DNA of 64,000 bases. Source: Spirochaetaceae bacterium (lineage in GTDB: Bacteria; Spirochaetota; Spirochaetia; Treponematales; Treponemataceae). The translations under genes were made by a program, and so were the position numbers. Positions 34,321 to 44,218 of the stretch are shown here, one piece after another. The stretch covers positions 1 to 64,000 of the forward strand of contig JAGARR010000008.1 of assembly GCA_017622135.1 (NCBI GenBank), read 5' to 3'. Under the pieces are notes generated by a model that had not been told where the DNA came from, ran no database searches, and saw nothing but the letters and a program-made list of their open reading frames with translations. How positions within the stretch are numbered: position 1 is the first letter of the stretch; each line of letters begins with the position of its first letter.

Positions 34321-36072
34321 TTACTCTACAACGGTGCCTTTGAACACCTTGCATAAAATATCCACCTGTTCAGTCTTTTCCTCTTTTTGCTGGTTATCCT
34401 GAACAACTGACCGAATCTTGAATTCCAGCTGGGTAGTCTGTCCCAACAAAGAAGAAACAAGCTCCGCCAAGAAAGCCTTGTCCTTCTGAAGCTGGTTCAA
34501 GGAGAAGGAATTCACCACAGTAATGCTTATTGTATCATCCGCAAATTCCCATGGGTCAGATCTCAAAAGCACTGAGGCCGTGGAGGTGCGACTGATGGAT
34601 AACTCCTCCACCAGCTTGTCCCGAAGCTTTTCTCTGGGAACCAATGCCCTGGCAGATCCTGCCTCTTTGATGAGGCTTGCTTTTGGGAGACTGACATCTT
34701 GTGAGGCAGCAGTCGGCTTGGAGGCTGGTGCAACCTGCGGAGTTTCTTTTTCTTCAACAGCAGGAGCACTCCTCGCCCACCGGGATCTGTCAGAAGAAGC
34801 AGCCGGCTTAGGAATGGAAACCATGCTTCCCCCAAAATCCCTGATTGGTTGCCGGTGTTCAGGCGGTACAGCGCCGCCGTTAACGAAAGGGTTTGGACGC
34901 CCCTGTTGTACCGATGGCGATGGACTTGCCCCCCCCAACAGCTGGCGGGCCTGCTCTACAGCCTGAAACACCTCTGCACTGGAGACAAAGGAGGAAAGGC
35001 CACAAAGGCGGGACACTGCCAGGTCAACCTCGTAGCGGGGACTGGTGGAATACCGGATGTCACGATACAGGGTCAAGAAGAGGGACAGAGCCCGCTCCAC
35101 CTGGGGAATGCCCCAAGCAGACAAAACCTGTTGGGAATAACGCTCCGCAGACTGTCCCAGCAGCGACTCCTTGGTAATGCCGGACTTTATCAGCAGGAGG
35201 CTCCTCAAGTAGTTGCTACAGTCGGTGATGAATTGCTCTATGGAAACACCACCTTGGAGCATAGTCTCCAGCTCCTCCAAGGCCAGGCTGGCATTTGAGG
35301 CCACACAGGTTTCAAAGAGCTGGTTCATGGTGTCCAATCCCACCAGCCCCAGGGTATCGCGAATCTTTTCAAAGGTGATGTGGCCGCCGGAGAAGGAGGC
35401 CACCTGATCAAAGAGGGTGTAGGCATCACGGACACTGCCAGTGGCCTCTCGAGCAATCCAGTACAGGGCCTCATCCTCCGCCTGCAAGCCAATTTCCACT
35501 GCGGCCTGGGCCAAAAGCTCCTTTAGCTGCTCCACCGCCACCAGACGGAAATGGAACTGTTGGCATCGACTCTTGATGGTGGCAGGCACCTTGTGGAGCT
35601 CCGTAGTGGCAAAGATGAAGATGACATAGGGCGGCGGCTCCTCGATGGTTTTGAGCAGTGCATTGAAGGCACTGGTGGAGAGCATGTGGACTTCATCGAT
35701 AATATAAATCTTGTAACGGCAGGAGTTGGGAGGAAAAAGCACCTCGTCCTTGATTTGACGGATGTCGTTGACACTGGTGTTGGAGGCACCATCAATCTCA
35801 ATCACATCAAGGCTGGCACCACGGGTAATTTCCTGGCAGGCAGGACATTGGCCGCAGGGCTGGGCAGCCGGCCCCCGCTGGCAGTTCAGAGCCTTGGCAA
35901 GGATACGGGCAGAGGAGGTTTTCCCACAGCCACGGGGGCCGGAAAACAGGTAGGCATGGGCAATCTTGCCGGACTGAATCGCATTCTTCAAGGTAGCCGC
36001 TACAAATTCTTGTCCCACAAGACTATCAAAATCCTGGGGACGGCGGCGGGTTGCCGTTACTTCATAAGCCAT
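34321..36072 (-). CDS. dnaX: DNA polymerase III subunit gamma/tau
   Basis: Clamp-loader ATPase of the replicase, 583 residues. It starts MAYEVTATRRRPQDFDSLVGQEF, then Walker A GPRGCGKTSSARI (about 45-57), a zinc-binding set of four Cys (C-x8-C-x2-C-x2-C) and the DEVHMLS box. The C-terminal third is low-complexity plus a tau-like domain. No internal frameshift signal (A-rich slippery run) was found. It is preceded by a promoter with its -10 box six bases before the ATG and has no Shine-Dalgarno. Confidence 0.97.
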   Translation of the reverse strand: MAYEVTATRRRPQDFDSLVGQEFVAATLKNAIQSGKIAHAYLFSGPRGCGKTSSARILAKALNCQRGPAAQPCGQCPACQEITRGASLDVIEIDGASNTSVNDIRQIKDEVLFPPNSCRYKIYIIDEVHMLSTSAFNALLKTIEEPPPYVIFIFATTELHKVPATIKSRCQQFHFRLVAVEQLKELLAQAAVEIGLQAEDEALYWIAREATGSVRDAYTLFDQVASFSGGHITFEKIRDTLGLVGLDTMNQLFETCVASNASLALEELETMLQGGVSIEQFITDCSNYLRSLLLIKSGITKESLLGQSAERYSQQVLSAWGIPQVERALSLFLTLYRDIRYSTSPRYEVDLAVSRLCGLSSFVSSAEVFQAVEQARQLLGGASPSPSVQQGRPNPFVNGGAVPPEHRQPIRDFGGSMVSIPKPAASSDRSRWARSAPAVEEKETPQVAPASKPTAASQDVSLPKASLIKEAGSARALVPREKLRDKLVEELSISRTSTASVLLRSDPWEFADDTISITVVNSFSLNQLQKDKAFLAELVSSLLGQTTQLEFKIRSVVQDNQQKEEKTEQVDILCKVFKGTVVE

Positions 36073-36078
36073 AGGCTA

Positions 36079-36107
36079 AGCATACCTGAAAAAATGCCTT
36101 TCCGCAA
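36079..36107 (-). promoter_or_regulatory. Sigma-70 promoter placing the transcript start at the dnaX ATG
   Basis: On the minus strand TTGCGG (36107-36102), a 17-base spacer and TATGCT (36084-36079) are followed by six bases and ATG 36072. No Shine-Dalgarno is present. Confidence 0.6.
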
Positions 36108-36141
36108 GCCGAGAAGCTGTGACACTCCCCCTGGCAACACG

Positions 36142-37431
36142 CTACAGGGACACGTGGCCACGAGCACGAGCCCTTCGTTCACGTACAGATTGCACCACCG
36201 GCACCATAAAGGTAGCTACAATTCCACCTGCAAAACCGTTGTTGTATAGATTCATGCCGGCATAGACGCTTCCCACATTCATCACCACCGACGAGTGGAT
36301 GAATCCAGCGACAATTCCCGCAATCACGCCAAATTCTCCTGCAATCGGGGCCAAGGTTGTGCAAAACAGCAATGCCAACAGCGGCCCCGGCTCGTTGATA
36401 TTCCACGTCTGCAACAGACTGGCACAATACACTCCAAGCATGATAGGCAAACTATTCCTGATATGCTTGCCAGTGGAACCGAAGCCAACTATCGTCATAA
36501 TGCCACCAATAGAGGGGCCGTTCAACTCACCCCCCACCAGCAGCACAAAGACGGTGGAAAAAATTCCATTCACGCCCATATTGAAACCAGCTGAAAAAAA
36601 GCTCTCGTCCCGTACATAATCCGTTCCGTTTATGCCCGTAGACTTGAGTATGCTCCAGTATTGGTGTAAAACTTCCCTGCCTCCTAGCAAAAGGGAAAAA
36701 AGCATCAAGCTACCAAAGGCTCCCATCAAAACCGTACACAGGAGCGCATTCCCTCCCTCATACCAGATGGTACGCAGTTCTACATGAACACCAAAGGACT
36801 TCAGGACAGAAACAATGATGGTGGCGATGATGCCACAGGCAAACCCCACGTTGTACAACGAATACCCTTTATGGGTGTGTCGCACATGGGTTGCCAAGGG
36901 CGGCAGGACGAATCCGATTATGATTCCGATTAGTCCACCCAATACCATCCGAAGTGGCAGGGAAATCCATTCAAAATGCAGGATTTGTGTAATGATTGGA
37001 GCTAAGGCAGTACCATAAAACCCCACGTAGAGATATCTGGTCAAGGTGGTATTGTGATACAGGGCATACACCACGGTTCCTGTCAGGATTGACCAGACGT
37101 TCATCAGATTCTTTCCAAAGAGACCGAAGCCAAACACAAGACAAATAGAGGTGACTGTGTGACCTTCCATGTCTAAATCTAAAAAATACGTCAGCCAAAT
37201 GCAAAAAAGTGCCAGAAGGCCCGCATTCATGAAGGCAGACCCGATTCCACCTACCACAAAATAATCCGTAATGAGAAAGTCCGGCTCAATCATCAGCTTG
37301 ACAATGCCGGGAAAAACAGTTGCAACCGGCTGCAGGAACAATCCCACCACAATAAAATACAAGGGTATACAAGACAATAAAATAAATTGCCCCTGACGAG
37401 ACAGTGCTGCAGTCCGCAGTTTTGTTAACAC
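36142..37431 (-). CDS. DUF1576-like integral membrane protein
   Basis: About ten hydrophobic helices in two similar halves. HKGYSLYNVGFACGIIATI in the first half and AGMNLYNNGFAGGIVATFM in the second are a repeated motif, which I recall from the DUF1576 family of unknown function. GTG 37431 is preferred because GAGGGGG sits about six bases before it, giving 429 residues; ATG 37449 also lies 9 bases after a -10 box, and an ATG at 37476 overlaps the promoter. A transporter role is likely from topology, without known substrate. Confidence 0.8.
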   Translation of the reverse strand: MLTKLRTAALSRQGQFILLSCIPLYFIVVGLFLQPVATVFPGIVKLMIEPDFLITDYFVVGGIGSAFMNAGLLALFCIWLTYFLDLDMEGHTVTSICLVFGFGLFGKNLMNVWSILTGTVVYALYHNTTLTRYLYVGFYGTALAPIITQILHFEWISLPLRMVLGGLIGIIIGFVLPPLATHVRHTHKGYSLYNVGFACGIIATIIVSVLKSFGVHVELRTIWYEGGNALLCTVLMGAFGSLMLFSLLLGGREVLHQYWSILKSTGINGTDYVRDESFFSAGFNMGVNGIFSTVFVLLVGGELNGPSIGGIMTIVGFGSTGKHIRNSLPIMLGVYCASLLQTWNINEPGPLLALLFCTTLAPIAGEFGVIAGIVAGFIHSSVVMNVGSVYAGMNLYNNGFAGGIVATFMVPVVQSVRERRARARGHVSL

Positions 37432-37458
37432 AACATCCCCCTCTTTCATACAACACAA

Positions 37459-37487
37459 AATATATTGCATAATCAAACCATTACCAA
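37459..37487 (-). promoter_or_regulatory. Promoter of the DUF1576-like gene
   Basis: On the minus strand TTGGTA (37487-37482), a 17-base spacer and TATATT (37464-37459). Transcription would begin about two bases before ATG 37449, with GAGGGGG then only ~10 bases from the 5' end and GTG 37431 behind it. Confidence 0.5.
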
Positions 37488-37521
37488 ACCGATTGAGCCA
37501 TTTTAAAAATTTGTCATTTTT

Positions 37522-39936
37522 TTAACACTTAGCAAGGCGATAGTCCCAGTTATGCTTTGGATACCGCCCCTTCATCTCCTTGCAGATGTCAGGCCAGGTG
37601 TTCTGCCAGAAGCCAGCCAAGTCCGAGGTGACCTGCAGGGGACGACGGGCAGGAGACAGCAGCCGCAGCAGCACGGGGATTCCCGCCACCCTCGGTGTTT
37701 CAAGACAGCCGAACAGCTCCTGAATCACCACCTCCAGCACTGGTGTCACCCTGCCAGCGATGGTTTCGTAGGAGAGCTTTCGCCGCTTGCCGTTGGGCAG
37801 GATGATGGACAAGGGCAGCTCCCGATCTAGGGTGGCACCGTCACAGAACCAGTGGAGCCCCTGATACACCACCTCTGCGGAAAGCTTCTTCCGGCCGCCC
37901 AGGAAAGGAACCAGCCAGTCCTCCAACTTTTTCAGCAGGTTTTCCTCGGAAAACTGACTTGGCGGCACAGCACCGGGCGGCAGGGCTCCAGCATCCAGCA
38001 GCCCAGGCTGCCGCAGGGTTTCCCACAGGCGGGCACGCACCAGCAGCAGCTGGCTCTCACCAGACAAGGGCAGGCTGCCAAAACCCCGCCGCCGAACCTG
38101 TCCACACAGGGCAGCCGCCACATCCGAGTCATCTGGCACCAGCCGTTGCCGCTCCAGCTCAAGCCTACCGTACCGCCGCACCTGATGCTTCACCACCTTT
38201 CCGGTGGCATCCTCCACATCCAGCTCCACCTGAGTTGTAGCGTGATTTTCCAACCAGTTTTCCACAGCAGCAGCAGCCAGCGGCTCCCACCGATAAATTC
38301 TGCCTGTGGTAGCACCTGCATCCACCTCCACTGCCACAATCCAGGCGGGGAAGGCATTGCCCGACAGCCGCTGCTGGGACGGTGCCGCTGCAGTGCGATG
38401 GAAAAGACTGGCAGTACGACCTGAGGGAAACTGATAGACACCATCTCCACAAGACTTAGCCAGCCTATCGGGAAAACCTGCCAGCAGGGCATGGGAAGCA
38501 CCATCCACACCACCACCCTGTCCTGCGGAGCTTTTTGAGCCAGCCAGCCGGCGGTACAGATCCTTCTGCAGACGCTGTTGCTCCGCCGAGTCCGAGGCAC
38601 CGTAGCGGGCGGCTAGCTCCACCGCCCCAGGAAGGCCACTGGAGGCCACACAGCCAATGCGGGGATGCACCCCCAGCTCCAGCACCCGGCGCCCCAGATC
38701 CGTGATGGAGCCAGATTCCTCAAGACAGCCCATTTCCTGCAGCAGGGAACGTGCCGCCGCCCAGCCGCCAGCAGAGGGGCAGTCCAGCCATGCAAGGCCG
38801 CCCAATTCCTGAACGCCCCAACGGGCGCATTCCAGCACCACTGGCATCAAATCCCCTCGGGTGATTTCTGGCGGCATACTGGCAAGGCGGCTTTCGGCAG
38901 GAGACCAGAGTCTGATACAACGGCCAGGACCAAGGCGGCCAGCACGACCAGTCCGCTGTTCCGCAGAAAAAGTGCTTTCAATTTCCGTCACCAATCGTGT
39001 CATGCCGGTGCGGGAATCGAAGCGGCTGATACGGCTCAAACCGCAGTCAATCACCAGGGTGACGTCGGGAACCGTGAGGCTTGTCTCCGCAATGGAGGAG
39101 CTTAAAATAACACGGCGTTTTGAGGTGGGCCGAGAAGTGCCACCAGAAGCTGCATCCCGCTGCAGACAATCAGCCTCCAGTACCAGCCGCTGCTCTTCCA
39201 AGGAAATGGAGCTGTGGAGCAAAAGAATGTGTGCCAGCTCACCTGCTCCAGCCTGCTCCAAAAGCCTTTGGCACCGCCGTATCTCACCAATTCCCGGCAG
39301 GAACACCAAGATGCTGCCCCCATCCCTTCCAGACGGCGAGGAGCCGTGCAATTCCTCCAGCACCACCTGGGCGCACCAGTTCACCAGCGGCAGATCATTC
39401 CCGCTAGACAGCAGCGTCCGCCCCGCAGCCACCGGAGCAGGGCGATACCCAATCTCCACCGGAAAACGCCGACCCTCCACATGGAAGCAGGGCGCCGCCT
39501 CCCCTTCACCCAAATACTGGGCCACCCGCCCTGCATCCATGGTGGCAGACATCACCACCAGATACAAATCATCCCGCAGCATCATGATTTCCTTCAGAAA
39601 GGCCAGCGACAAGTCAGTGTGGAGGGAGCGCTCGTGGAATTCATCCAGCACAATGACCGAGACACCATCCAGCGCTGGGTCAGCCTGAATCATGCGGGTG
39701 AGGATGGCGTCGGTCATGACGTGGATTTTGGTGGCGGGGGAAACGCAGGTGTCATACCGCAGTCGGTAGCCAGCCCGCATACCCACCGACTCACCCAAAA
39801 GCTGGGCATGACGGGAGGCCACCGCCACCGCCGCAAGACGACGTGGCTCCGTCACCAGAATTTTTCCGGGAAAGGCTTCCATCAGGGCTAAGGGAACGAC
39901 AGTTGACTTACCTGCGGCAGTCTCCGCAGTCAGCAC
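37522..39936 (-). CDS. hrpB: ATP-dependent helicase HrpB
   Basis: DEAH-box RNA helicase, 804 residues from GTG 39936. Motifs: Walker A ETAAGKST (near residue 5), DEFH box VIVLDEFHERSLHTDLSL, SATMD, and the SSSIAETSLTVPDV and QRTGRAGRLGPG motifs, then the HrpB-specific C-terminal domain. The frame continues upstream of 39936 with 25 codons ([20 protein letters not shown] and on to LV) that look like the normal HrpB N-terminus before Walker A, back to the ATA at 40011 which overlaps the stop of the chemoreceptor gene. No ATG, GTG or TTG is present there, so the real start is probably a rare codon, with coupling to the upstream gene. Confidence 0.92.
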   Translation of the reverse strand: MLTAETAAGKSTVVPLALMEAFPGKILVTEPRRLAAVAVASRHAQLLGESVGMRAGYRLRYDTCVSPATKIHVMTDAILTRMIQADPALDGVSVIVLDEFHERSLHTDLSLAFLKEIMMLRDDLYLVVMSATMDAGRVAQYLGEGEAAPCFHVEGRRFPVEIGYRPAPVAAGRTLLSSGNDLPLVNWCAQVVLEELHGSSPSGRDGGSILVFLPGIGEIRRCQRLLEQAGAGELAHILLLHSSISLEEQRLVLEADCLQRDAASGGTSRPTSKRRVILSSSIAETSLTVPDVTLVIDCGLSRISRFDSRTGMTRLVTEIESTFSAEQRTGRAGRLGPGRCIRLWSPAESRLASMPPEITRGDLMPVVLECARWGVQELGGLAWLDCPSAGGWAAARSLLQEMGCLEESGSITDLGRRVLELGVHPRIGCVASSGLPGAVELAARYGASDSAEQQRLQKDLYRRLAGSKSSAGQGGGVDGASHALLAGFPDRLAKSCGDGVYQFPSGRTASLFHRTAAAPSQQRLSGNAFPAWIVAVEVDAGATTGRIYRWEPLAAAAVENWLENHATTQVELDVEDATGKVVKHQVRRYGRLELERQRLVPDDSDVAAALCGQVRRRGFGSLPLSGESQLLLVRARLWETLRQPGLLDAGALPPGAVPPSQFSEENLLKKLEDWLVPFLGGRKKLSAEVVYQGLHWFCDGATLDRELPLSIILPNGKRRKLSYETIAGRVTPVLEVVIQELFGCLETPRVAGIPVLLRLLSPARRPLQVTSDLAGFWQNTWPDICKEMKGRYPKHNWDYRLAKC

Positions 39937-40007
39937 TAGACTGCGGGTAGGGGATTTTTTGAGACAAGAGACAATGGACTCAAGACTTGAGGCGATGGGG
40001 AGGGCTG

Positions 40008-41846
40008 CTATACCTTGAATACGGCAACTTCCTCCACCAGCTCATTCATGACCATCATGTTCTTGAGCACAGAGTCATCGATTGTGCCAAGAACCCTGGT
40101 AACCTCATCTGCATTGTCTGCCATGTCATTCATCGAATTGGTAATGGAGGTAGTCACCTCCACCAGCCGCTGCATTTCCGAACCAATTTCCTTGCTGTTT
40201 TGCAGCACAGCGGTGGAACTGTCATTCACCTCGTCTGCAATCTCGTGAATCACCTTCATGGCATCCATCACCTGGCCGCTTCCCTCAGTCTGCTCCTGCA
40301 TGGCCCGCATAATCACCATTTCCTGATCCTGCACAGAGTTGGCAAAGTCATAGATAATGCTGAACTGCTTTTCAACCTGCTGAGTATTATTAGAAACCTC
40401 GTTGATGGAGGTTCCCAACTCCTTCAGGCGGGCCGTAATGCCCAAGCTTTGGGCGCTGGAATCCTCTGCCAGCTTGCGAATCTCGTCGGCAACAACAGCG
40501 AAGCCCCGGCCAGCGTCTCCGGCATGGGCGGCCTCAATGGCAGCATTCATAGCCAACATATTGGTCTGCTCCGCAATGTGCTTGATAATCTCGCTGGCCT
40601 CCAGAAGCCCCTCGGACTCCTGGTAAATCCGCTTGGACACGGCAACAGCGTTCTCCACCGTCTTCTGTCCCTCAGAGGCAGCATTCCCCAAATCCGTCAC
40701 CGTGCTGGTGTTCTTCTTGAGAATCTCGGAAACAGAGTGGATGTTTGTCACCATCTGCTCAATGGCTGCTGACGCCTGGGACACCCTGGAGGCCAAGGCC
40801 TCAATGCTAGCATCCTGCTGGTGAATTTTCTGGGCGATATTGTTGACGGTAGACTGGGTTTCCTCCACACCTGCCGCCTGATCCATCACCACAGATTTTA
40901 CCGAGCCGATGGAGTGCATGGCCTTACCAATGGTCTGACTAGACTTCTTAATGTCACCATTTAACGTAGTCATGTTTTCCCGTGACAACTCAACCGTCTT
41001 AAGAATCGTTGCAATCAAATTCCGGGTATTGGACACAAAATAATTCACATCATTTGCCAAAAGCCCAAATTCATCCCGTGACTGCACCCGCACCTTGTCC
41101 ATCACGTAGGTACCGGCAGCAGCATTGTTGATTGCCCCCATAATTGCGGACAAGCGACGCTTTATGGCGCTCATCAGCAGGAAAAAGTCATAGATTCCCA
41201 CAAAAGTTCCAATCAACCCCACCGGCAACGCCTTTCCCACCACTACCTCCAGATAGGACTTGGCACTCTCCCTCTCCACCATCACTGGAGCAAGGGAAAC
41301 AAGGAGCACCCCAAGACACACAAAGAAACACACCAAAACGCTTCTCAGCACCAAGGACATGGAGGTATCATTCTTTGTCAGGGGTAAGAAATGGAGGGAA
41401 TCCTCGAACACCTGGATGAATTTCACATAGCTGGCCAAGGAAAAAAGACAACAGGAGCCAAAGGCCTGCATACCCAAGGCAGTTGCCGAAACGCCGTCAA
41501 TCCCCACACGGCGAACAGCAAGATAGGGCAGGAGCAAATTACACAAAACCGGCAGATAGATACTCAGTTTGCTGTACAGCAAGGAACCCTTGTTCACCCG
41601 TGTAGATGATTCAGCGGAACCATCGTAGGAGGCAACACACTTGTTGACAAAGGTGTATGCCACAAATGGCAAAAGGAGGGACAGCACACAGTGGATGACA
41701 AAGGGCACACTGGAAAGATAGGCCACGAACTCCGCCCCACTCATGGTATCAGTAAATCTCACTTGAAAAAGAAACAGCACGATAGGAGAGATATAAATCA
41801 AATAATTCATCATCACAGCAAACGCTGGAATCCTTCGATCGTCCAT
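40008..41846 (-). CDS. Methyl-accepting chemotaxis protein with a six-span membrane sensor
   Basis: Chemoreceptor that controls CheA. The C-terminal hairpin tip [36 protein letters not shown] is intact (about residues 465-505), flanked by long methylation helices. Unlike common receptors there is no periplasmic Cache or four-helix domain: the first ~240 residues are six hydrophobic spans with short loops, so it probably senses through the membrane. A HAMP-like linker is likely near 240-290. ATG 41846 is chosen because AGGA lies 11 bases upstream; an ATG four codons earlier has no spacing. A sigma-28-type promoter lies at 41893-41920, consistent with flagellar co-regulation. Confidence 0.9.
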   Translation of the reverse strand: MDDRRIPAFAVMMNYLIYISPIVLFLFQVRFTDTMSGAEFVAYLSSVPFVIHCVLSLLLPFVAYTFVNKCVASYDGSAESSTRVNKGSLLYSKLSIYLPVLCNLLLPYLAVRRVGIDGVSATALGMQAFGSCCLFSLASYVKFIQVFEDSLHFLPLTKNDTSMSLVLRSVLVCFFVCLGVLLVSLAPVMVERESAKSYLEVVVGKALPVGLIGTFVGIYDFFLLMSAIKRRLSAIMGAINNAAAGTYVMDKVRVQSRDEFGLLANDVNYFVSNTRNLIATILKTVELSRENMTTLNGDIKKSSQTIGKAMHSIGSVKSVVMDQAAGVEETQSTVNNIAQKIHQQDASIEALASRVSQASAAIEQMVTNIHSVSEILKKNTSTVTDLGNAASEGQKTVENAVAVSKRIYQESEGLLEASEIIKHIAEQTNMLAMNAAIEAAHAGDAGRGFAVVADEIRKLAEDSSAQSLGITARLKELGTSINEVSNNTQQVEKQFSIIYDFANSVQDQEMVIMRAMQEQTEGSGQVMDAMKVIHEIADEVNDSSTAVLQNSKEIGSEMQRLVEVTTSITNSMNDMADNADEVTRVLGTIDDSVLKNMMVMNELVEEVAVFKV

Positions 41847-41892
41847 CAGAATCACCATCCTAGCAAAATAATCGAAAAAAACTTTTATTTAT

Positions 41893-41920
41893 ATATCGGC
41901 AAAACAATAACGCCTTATTA
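41893..41920 (-). promoter_or_regulatory. Sigma-28-type promoter of the chemoreceptor
   Basis: On the minus strand GCCGATAT (41900-41893) matches the -10 consensus GCCGATAA at 7 of 8 bases. A TAAT lies 16 bases upstream (41920-41917), one base wider than the ideal TAAA-N15. Transcription would start about 40 bases before ATG 41846. Confidence 0.55.
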
Positions 41921-41935
41921 TGCACCAACACACAC

Positions 41936-42799
41936 CTACTGTGGCAGAGAAAAGTACACCGCAAAGAAATGGAACACGCTGCCGAACATCACAAAGATAT
42001 GCCAGATGCAGTGCATCCACTTGATTTTCTTCAAGGCGTAGAAAATGCAGCCCACCGTGTAGGCCACACCACCGGCCAGCACCAGCTTGAGACTCAGCGG
42101 ATTCAGATTCTGCACCATGGGCTTGAAGGCAAAGACCACCAGCCACCCCATCAGCACGTAGGTTATGGCCGACAAAATCCGCATTCTGCTGCCGAATATG
42201 GCGTAGAAGGTCATGCCGGCCACCGCCAGCCCCCATATAATTCCAAAGAGCACCCAGCCCACAGACCCTCGCAGGGTAGTGAGACAAAAGGGCGTGTATG
42301 TTCCCGCAATCAGAAGGTATATGGAAGAATGATCGAAGATGGCAAAAACCTTCTTTGCCCCATAAGGTGTCAGTGCGTGATACAAGGTGGACATGAGGTA
42401 GAGCACCACCAGTGAAGCTCCAAAAATGGCAAAACTGGTGACATAAAAGCCTCTCCCGTCGGCTGGAGCATACAGCACCGCCCGCACAATCAGCAGTACC
42501 GTTGCTGCCACCGCCAAGCCCGCACCCACACCATGGGTCACGGAATTGAAAATCTCCTCCCCAATGGAATACCGCTTGGGTATGGTAGCCTCGTATGCCT
42601 TCCGCTCCAGCCGCTCCTGATACCGCTCCAGCTTGCGGGCGGCCTTGGCTGGCTTGAGGGCAGCATAAGCCTCCATTTTTACCTGCTGGATTTCCTTTTT
42701 TGCAGAAGCCTTAATCCGGCGAATACGATTCCTGGCATCTTCTTTGATTTCTCTCACTTGCTGAACAGAGGCACCCGCCTCCTCCGCCTTATCTGACAT
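41936..42799 (-). CDS. Hemolysin III family (PAQR-like) membrane protein
   Basis: Seven-helix protein of the HlyIII family. The conserved acidic/His set is visible: [26 protein letters not shown], and the C-terminal [23 protein letters not shown] 42799 is selected because AAGGAG lies 5 bases upstream; an in-frame ATG at 42847 is not supported. It carries an unusual ~75-residue basic, coiled-coil-forming N-terminal extension ([22 protein letters not shown]). The biological role of the bacterial family is not settled. Confidence 0.92.
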   Translation of the reverse strand: MSDKAEEAGASVQQVREIKEDARNRIRRIKASAKKEIQQVKMEAYAALKPAKAARKLERYQERLERKAYEATIPKRYSIGEEIFNSVTHGVGAGLAVAATVLLIVRAVLYAPADGRGFYVTSFAIFGASLVVLYLMSTLYHALTPYGAKKVFAIFDHSSIYLLIAGTYTPFCLTTLRGSVGWVLFGIIWGLAVAGMTFYAIFGSRMRILSAITYVLMGWLVVFAFKPMVQNLNPLSLKLVLAGGVAYTVGCIFYALKKIKWMHCIWHIFVMFGSVFHFFAVYFSLPQ

Positions 42800-42885
42800 G
42801 AATACTCCTTGGATGCAGCTGGAAAGCCCCGCAGAAATCCCAGCCATCAGCTACATCCCATCCTTAAGCAACCGCCCAACTATTT

Positions 42886-43686
42886 TCAGCGGGGCAGCTG
42901 CCGCCTCACCTCGTACAACAACACACCAGTAGCCACAGATACATTCAGGCTGTCCAGGCGGCCACAGGTTGGAATGGAGACTACAACATCGCAGTGCTCT
43001 TCCAAAAGCCGACTGATTCCAGCACCCTCGCTGCCCATGATGAGGGCCATCTTCTCAGGAAACCTCATCTGAGTGGCGGAGGTTCCGCCTGCGTCAGCTC
43101 CGTACACCCAGAAACCGGCATCCTTCAGCTGTTCCACCACCCGTACCAAATTCGGCACTACGGATACTGGAACCCAAGCACTGGCACCGGCACTGGCACG
43201 AGCCACAACCTCGTTCTCCAAGGGGGCCCGCAGACTCCGACGCTCTGGCATCACTACCAAGTCAACACCAAACTGATCACAGCTACGAAGGATAGCCCCC
43301 ACATTATGGGGATCGGTAATTGAGTCAAGGAGGAGAACCAAGGACTTTTCCCGATTTACTGCAATCCACTGGGAAAAATCCACCAGATTTTCTGGCTCGG
43401 ACTCCTCCCCAGTCACCCGCAGCAAAAGTCCACGATGATCTCGAGCCGCCTCTGGCAGAGTGGCGGCCAGGACATCGAGCTGCTGCTTTTCCACCTGGGT
43501 ACAGGTAATCTCCGCCTTCCTGGCCTGGGCAAGAATCTTCTTTACCCGGGGACCAGGGGATGCATACAACAGTTCCATGGAAACAGAAGCTTCGGAAACC
43601 GCAGACTTGGAAGCTCCAGTCTTCTGATGAACGCTCCTCAGCCGCTCCTCAATGGCGTGAAAGCCTGAGATAATCTTATCTGCCAC
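42886..43686 (-). CDS. rlmB: TrmH/SpoU-type 23S rRNA 2'-O-methyltransferase (RlmB-like)
   Basis: S-adenosylmethionine-dependent methylase with a knotted SpoU fold. [44 protein letters not shown] and [26 protein letters not shown] are the three SpoU motifs, with catalytic Asn in the first. Starting at GTG 43686 (AAGG six bases upstream; overlaps the ychJ stop by 11 bases) gives 266 residues, normal for the family; the frame's ATG at 43761 would give a 291-residue form with an extra 25 residues. The N-terminal substrate-binding domain precedes the SPOUT domain. Confidence 0.9.
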   Translation of the reverse strand: MADKIISGFHAIEERLRSVHQKTGASKSAVSEASVSMELLYASPGPRVKKILAQARKAEITCTQVEKQQLDVLAATLPEAARDHRGLLLRVTGEESEPENLVDFSQWIAVNREKSLVLLLDSITDPHNVGAILRSCDQFGVDLVVMPERRSLRAPLENEVVARASAGASAWVPVSVVPNLVRVVEQLKDAGFWVYGADAGGTSATQMRFPEKMALIMGSEGAGISRLLEEHCDVVVSIPTCGRLDSLNVSVATGVLLYEVRRQLPR

Positions 43687-44176
43687 AGCAGGCCTTATAT
43701 TTCTTGCCTGAGCCACAGGGACAGGGCTCGTTGCGGCCAATCTTACGACCCTCACGGACAACAGTGGTGGTCTTCAGGCTGCCACTGGAATACATCCACT
43801 TGCCGTCAATCTTCTTGAACAGGCCAATTTCGTGATGCACATCCTTCAAGCCCTTGCGGCTGTAGGTTGCCTGGAATTCCACCAGACCTTCTGTATCATC
43901 TGCACCGCCCTTTTCTGTACGGAGAATCTTGAGACCGTACCAGGTGGAATCCTCGCTCCATGACTTGGTGGCATTGCGGTCAATATCTGTCTTGTCGCCC
44001 ACGGCCTCACAAGTATCGACAATAAAGTCAATCTCATGCTTTTCGTAGGCGGAATACCGAGCCCGCATCAACTCCTCAGCAGTGGCGGCAAGGCTGGTGC
44101 CCTTGATGATGGGCTCACAACAAGCTGAATACTCCCTGCCAGAACCGCAGGGACAGATGGATGTAGTCTTACTCAT
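43676..44176 (-). CDS. ychJ: SEC-C motif protein, YchJ family
   Basis: 166 residues from ATG 44176, with two zinc-binding SEC-C motifs: [17 protein letters not shown] at the N-terminus and [18 protein letters not shown] at the end, flanking the YchJ domain ([20 protein letters not shown]). The function of YchJ is unknown. A promoter with its -10 box six bases before the ATG makes a leaderless transcript likely; an ATG 12 codons earlier lies inside the -35 box. It is followed by rlmB, whose start overlaps. Confidence 0.92.
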   Translation of the reverse strand: MSKTTSICPCGSGREYSACCEPIIKGTSLAATAEELMRARYSAYEKHEIDFIVDTCEAVGDKTDIDRNATKSWSEDSTWYGLKILRTEKGGADDTEGLVEFQATYSRKGLKDVHHEIGLFKKIDGKWMYSSGSLKTTTVVREGRKIGRNEPCPCGSGKKYKACCGR

Positions 44177-44182
44177 GGCCAA

Positions 44183-44212
44183 AGTATACCCATTTTGCCC
44201 CCAAATATTCAA
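44183..44212 (-). promoter_or_regulatory. Sigma-70 promoter placing the transcript start at the ychJ ATG
   Basis: On the minus strand TTGAAT (44212-44207), an 18-base spacer and TATACT (44188-44183) are followed by six bases and ATG 44176. No Shine-Dalgarno is present. Confidence 0.7.
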
Positions 44213-44218
44213 TATCCA

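Noticed and set aside
34563-36072. Programmed frameshift in dnaX producing a short gamma form
   Set aside because: No A-rich slippery heptamer with a following hairpin was seen in the region where it occurs in other bacteria.
37449-37476. ATG 37449 or 37476 as starts of the DUF1576-like gene
   Set aside because: Both are in or very close to the promoter; GTG 37431 has a proper GAGGGGG at normal distance. ATG 37449 remains an alternative as a near-leaderless start.
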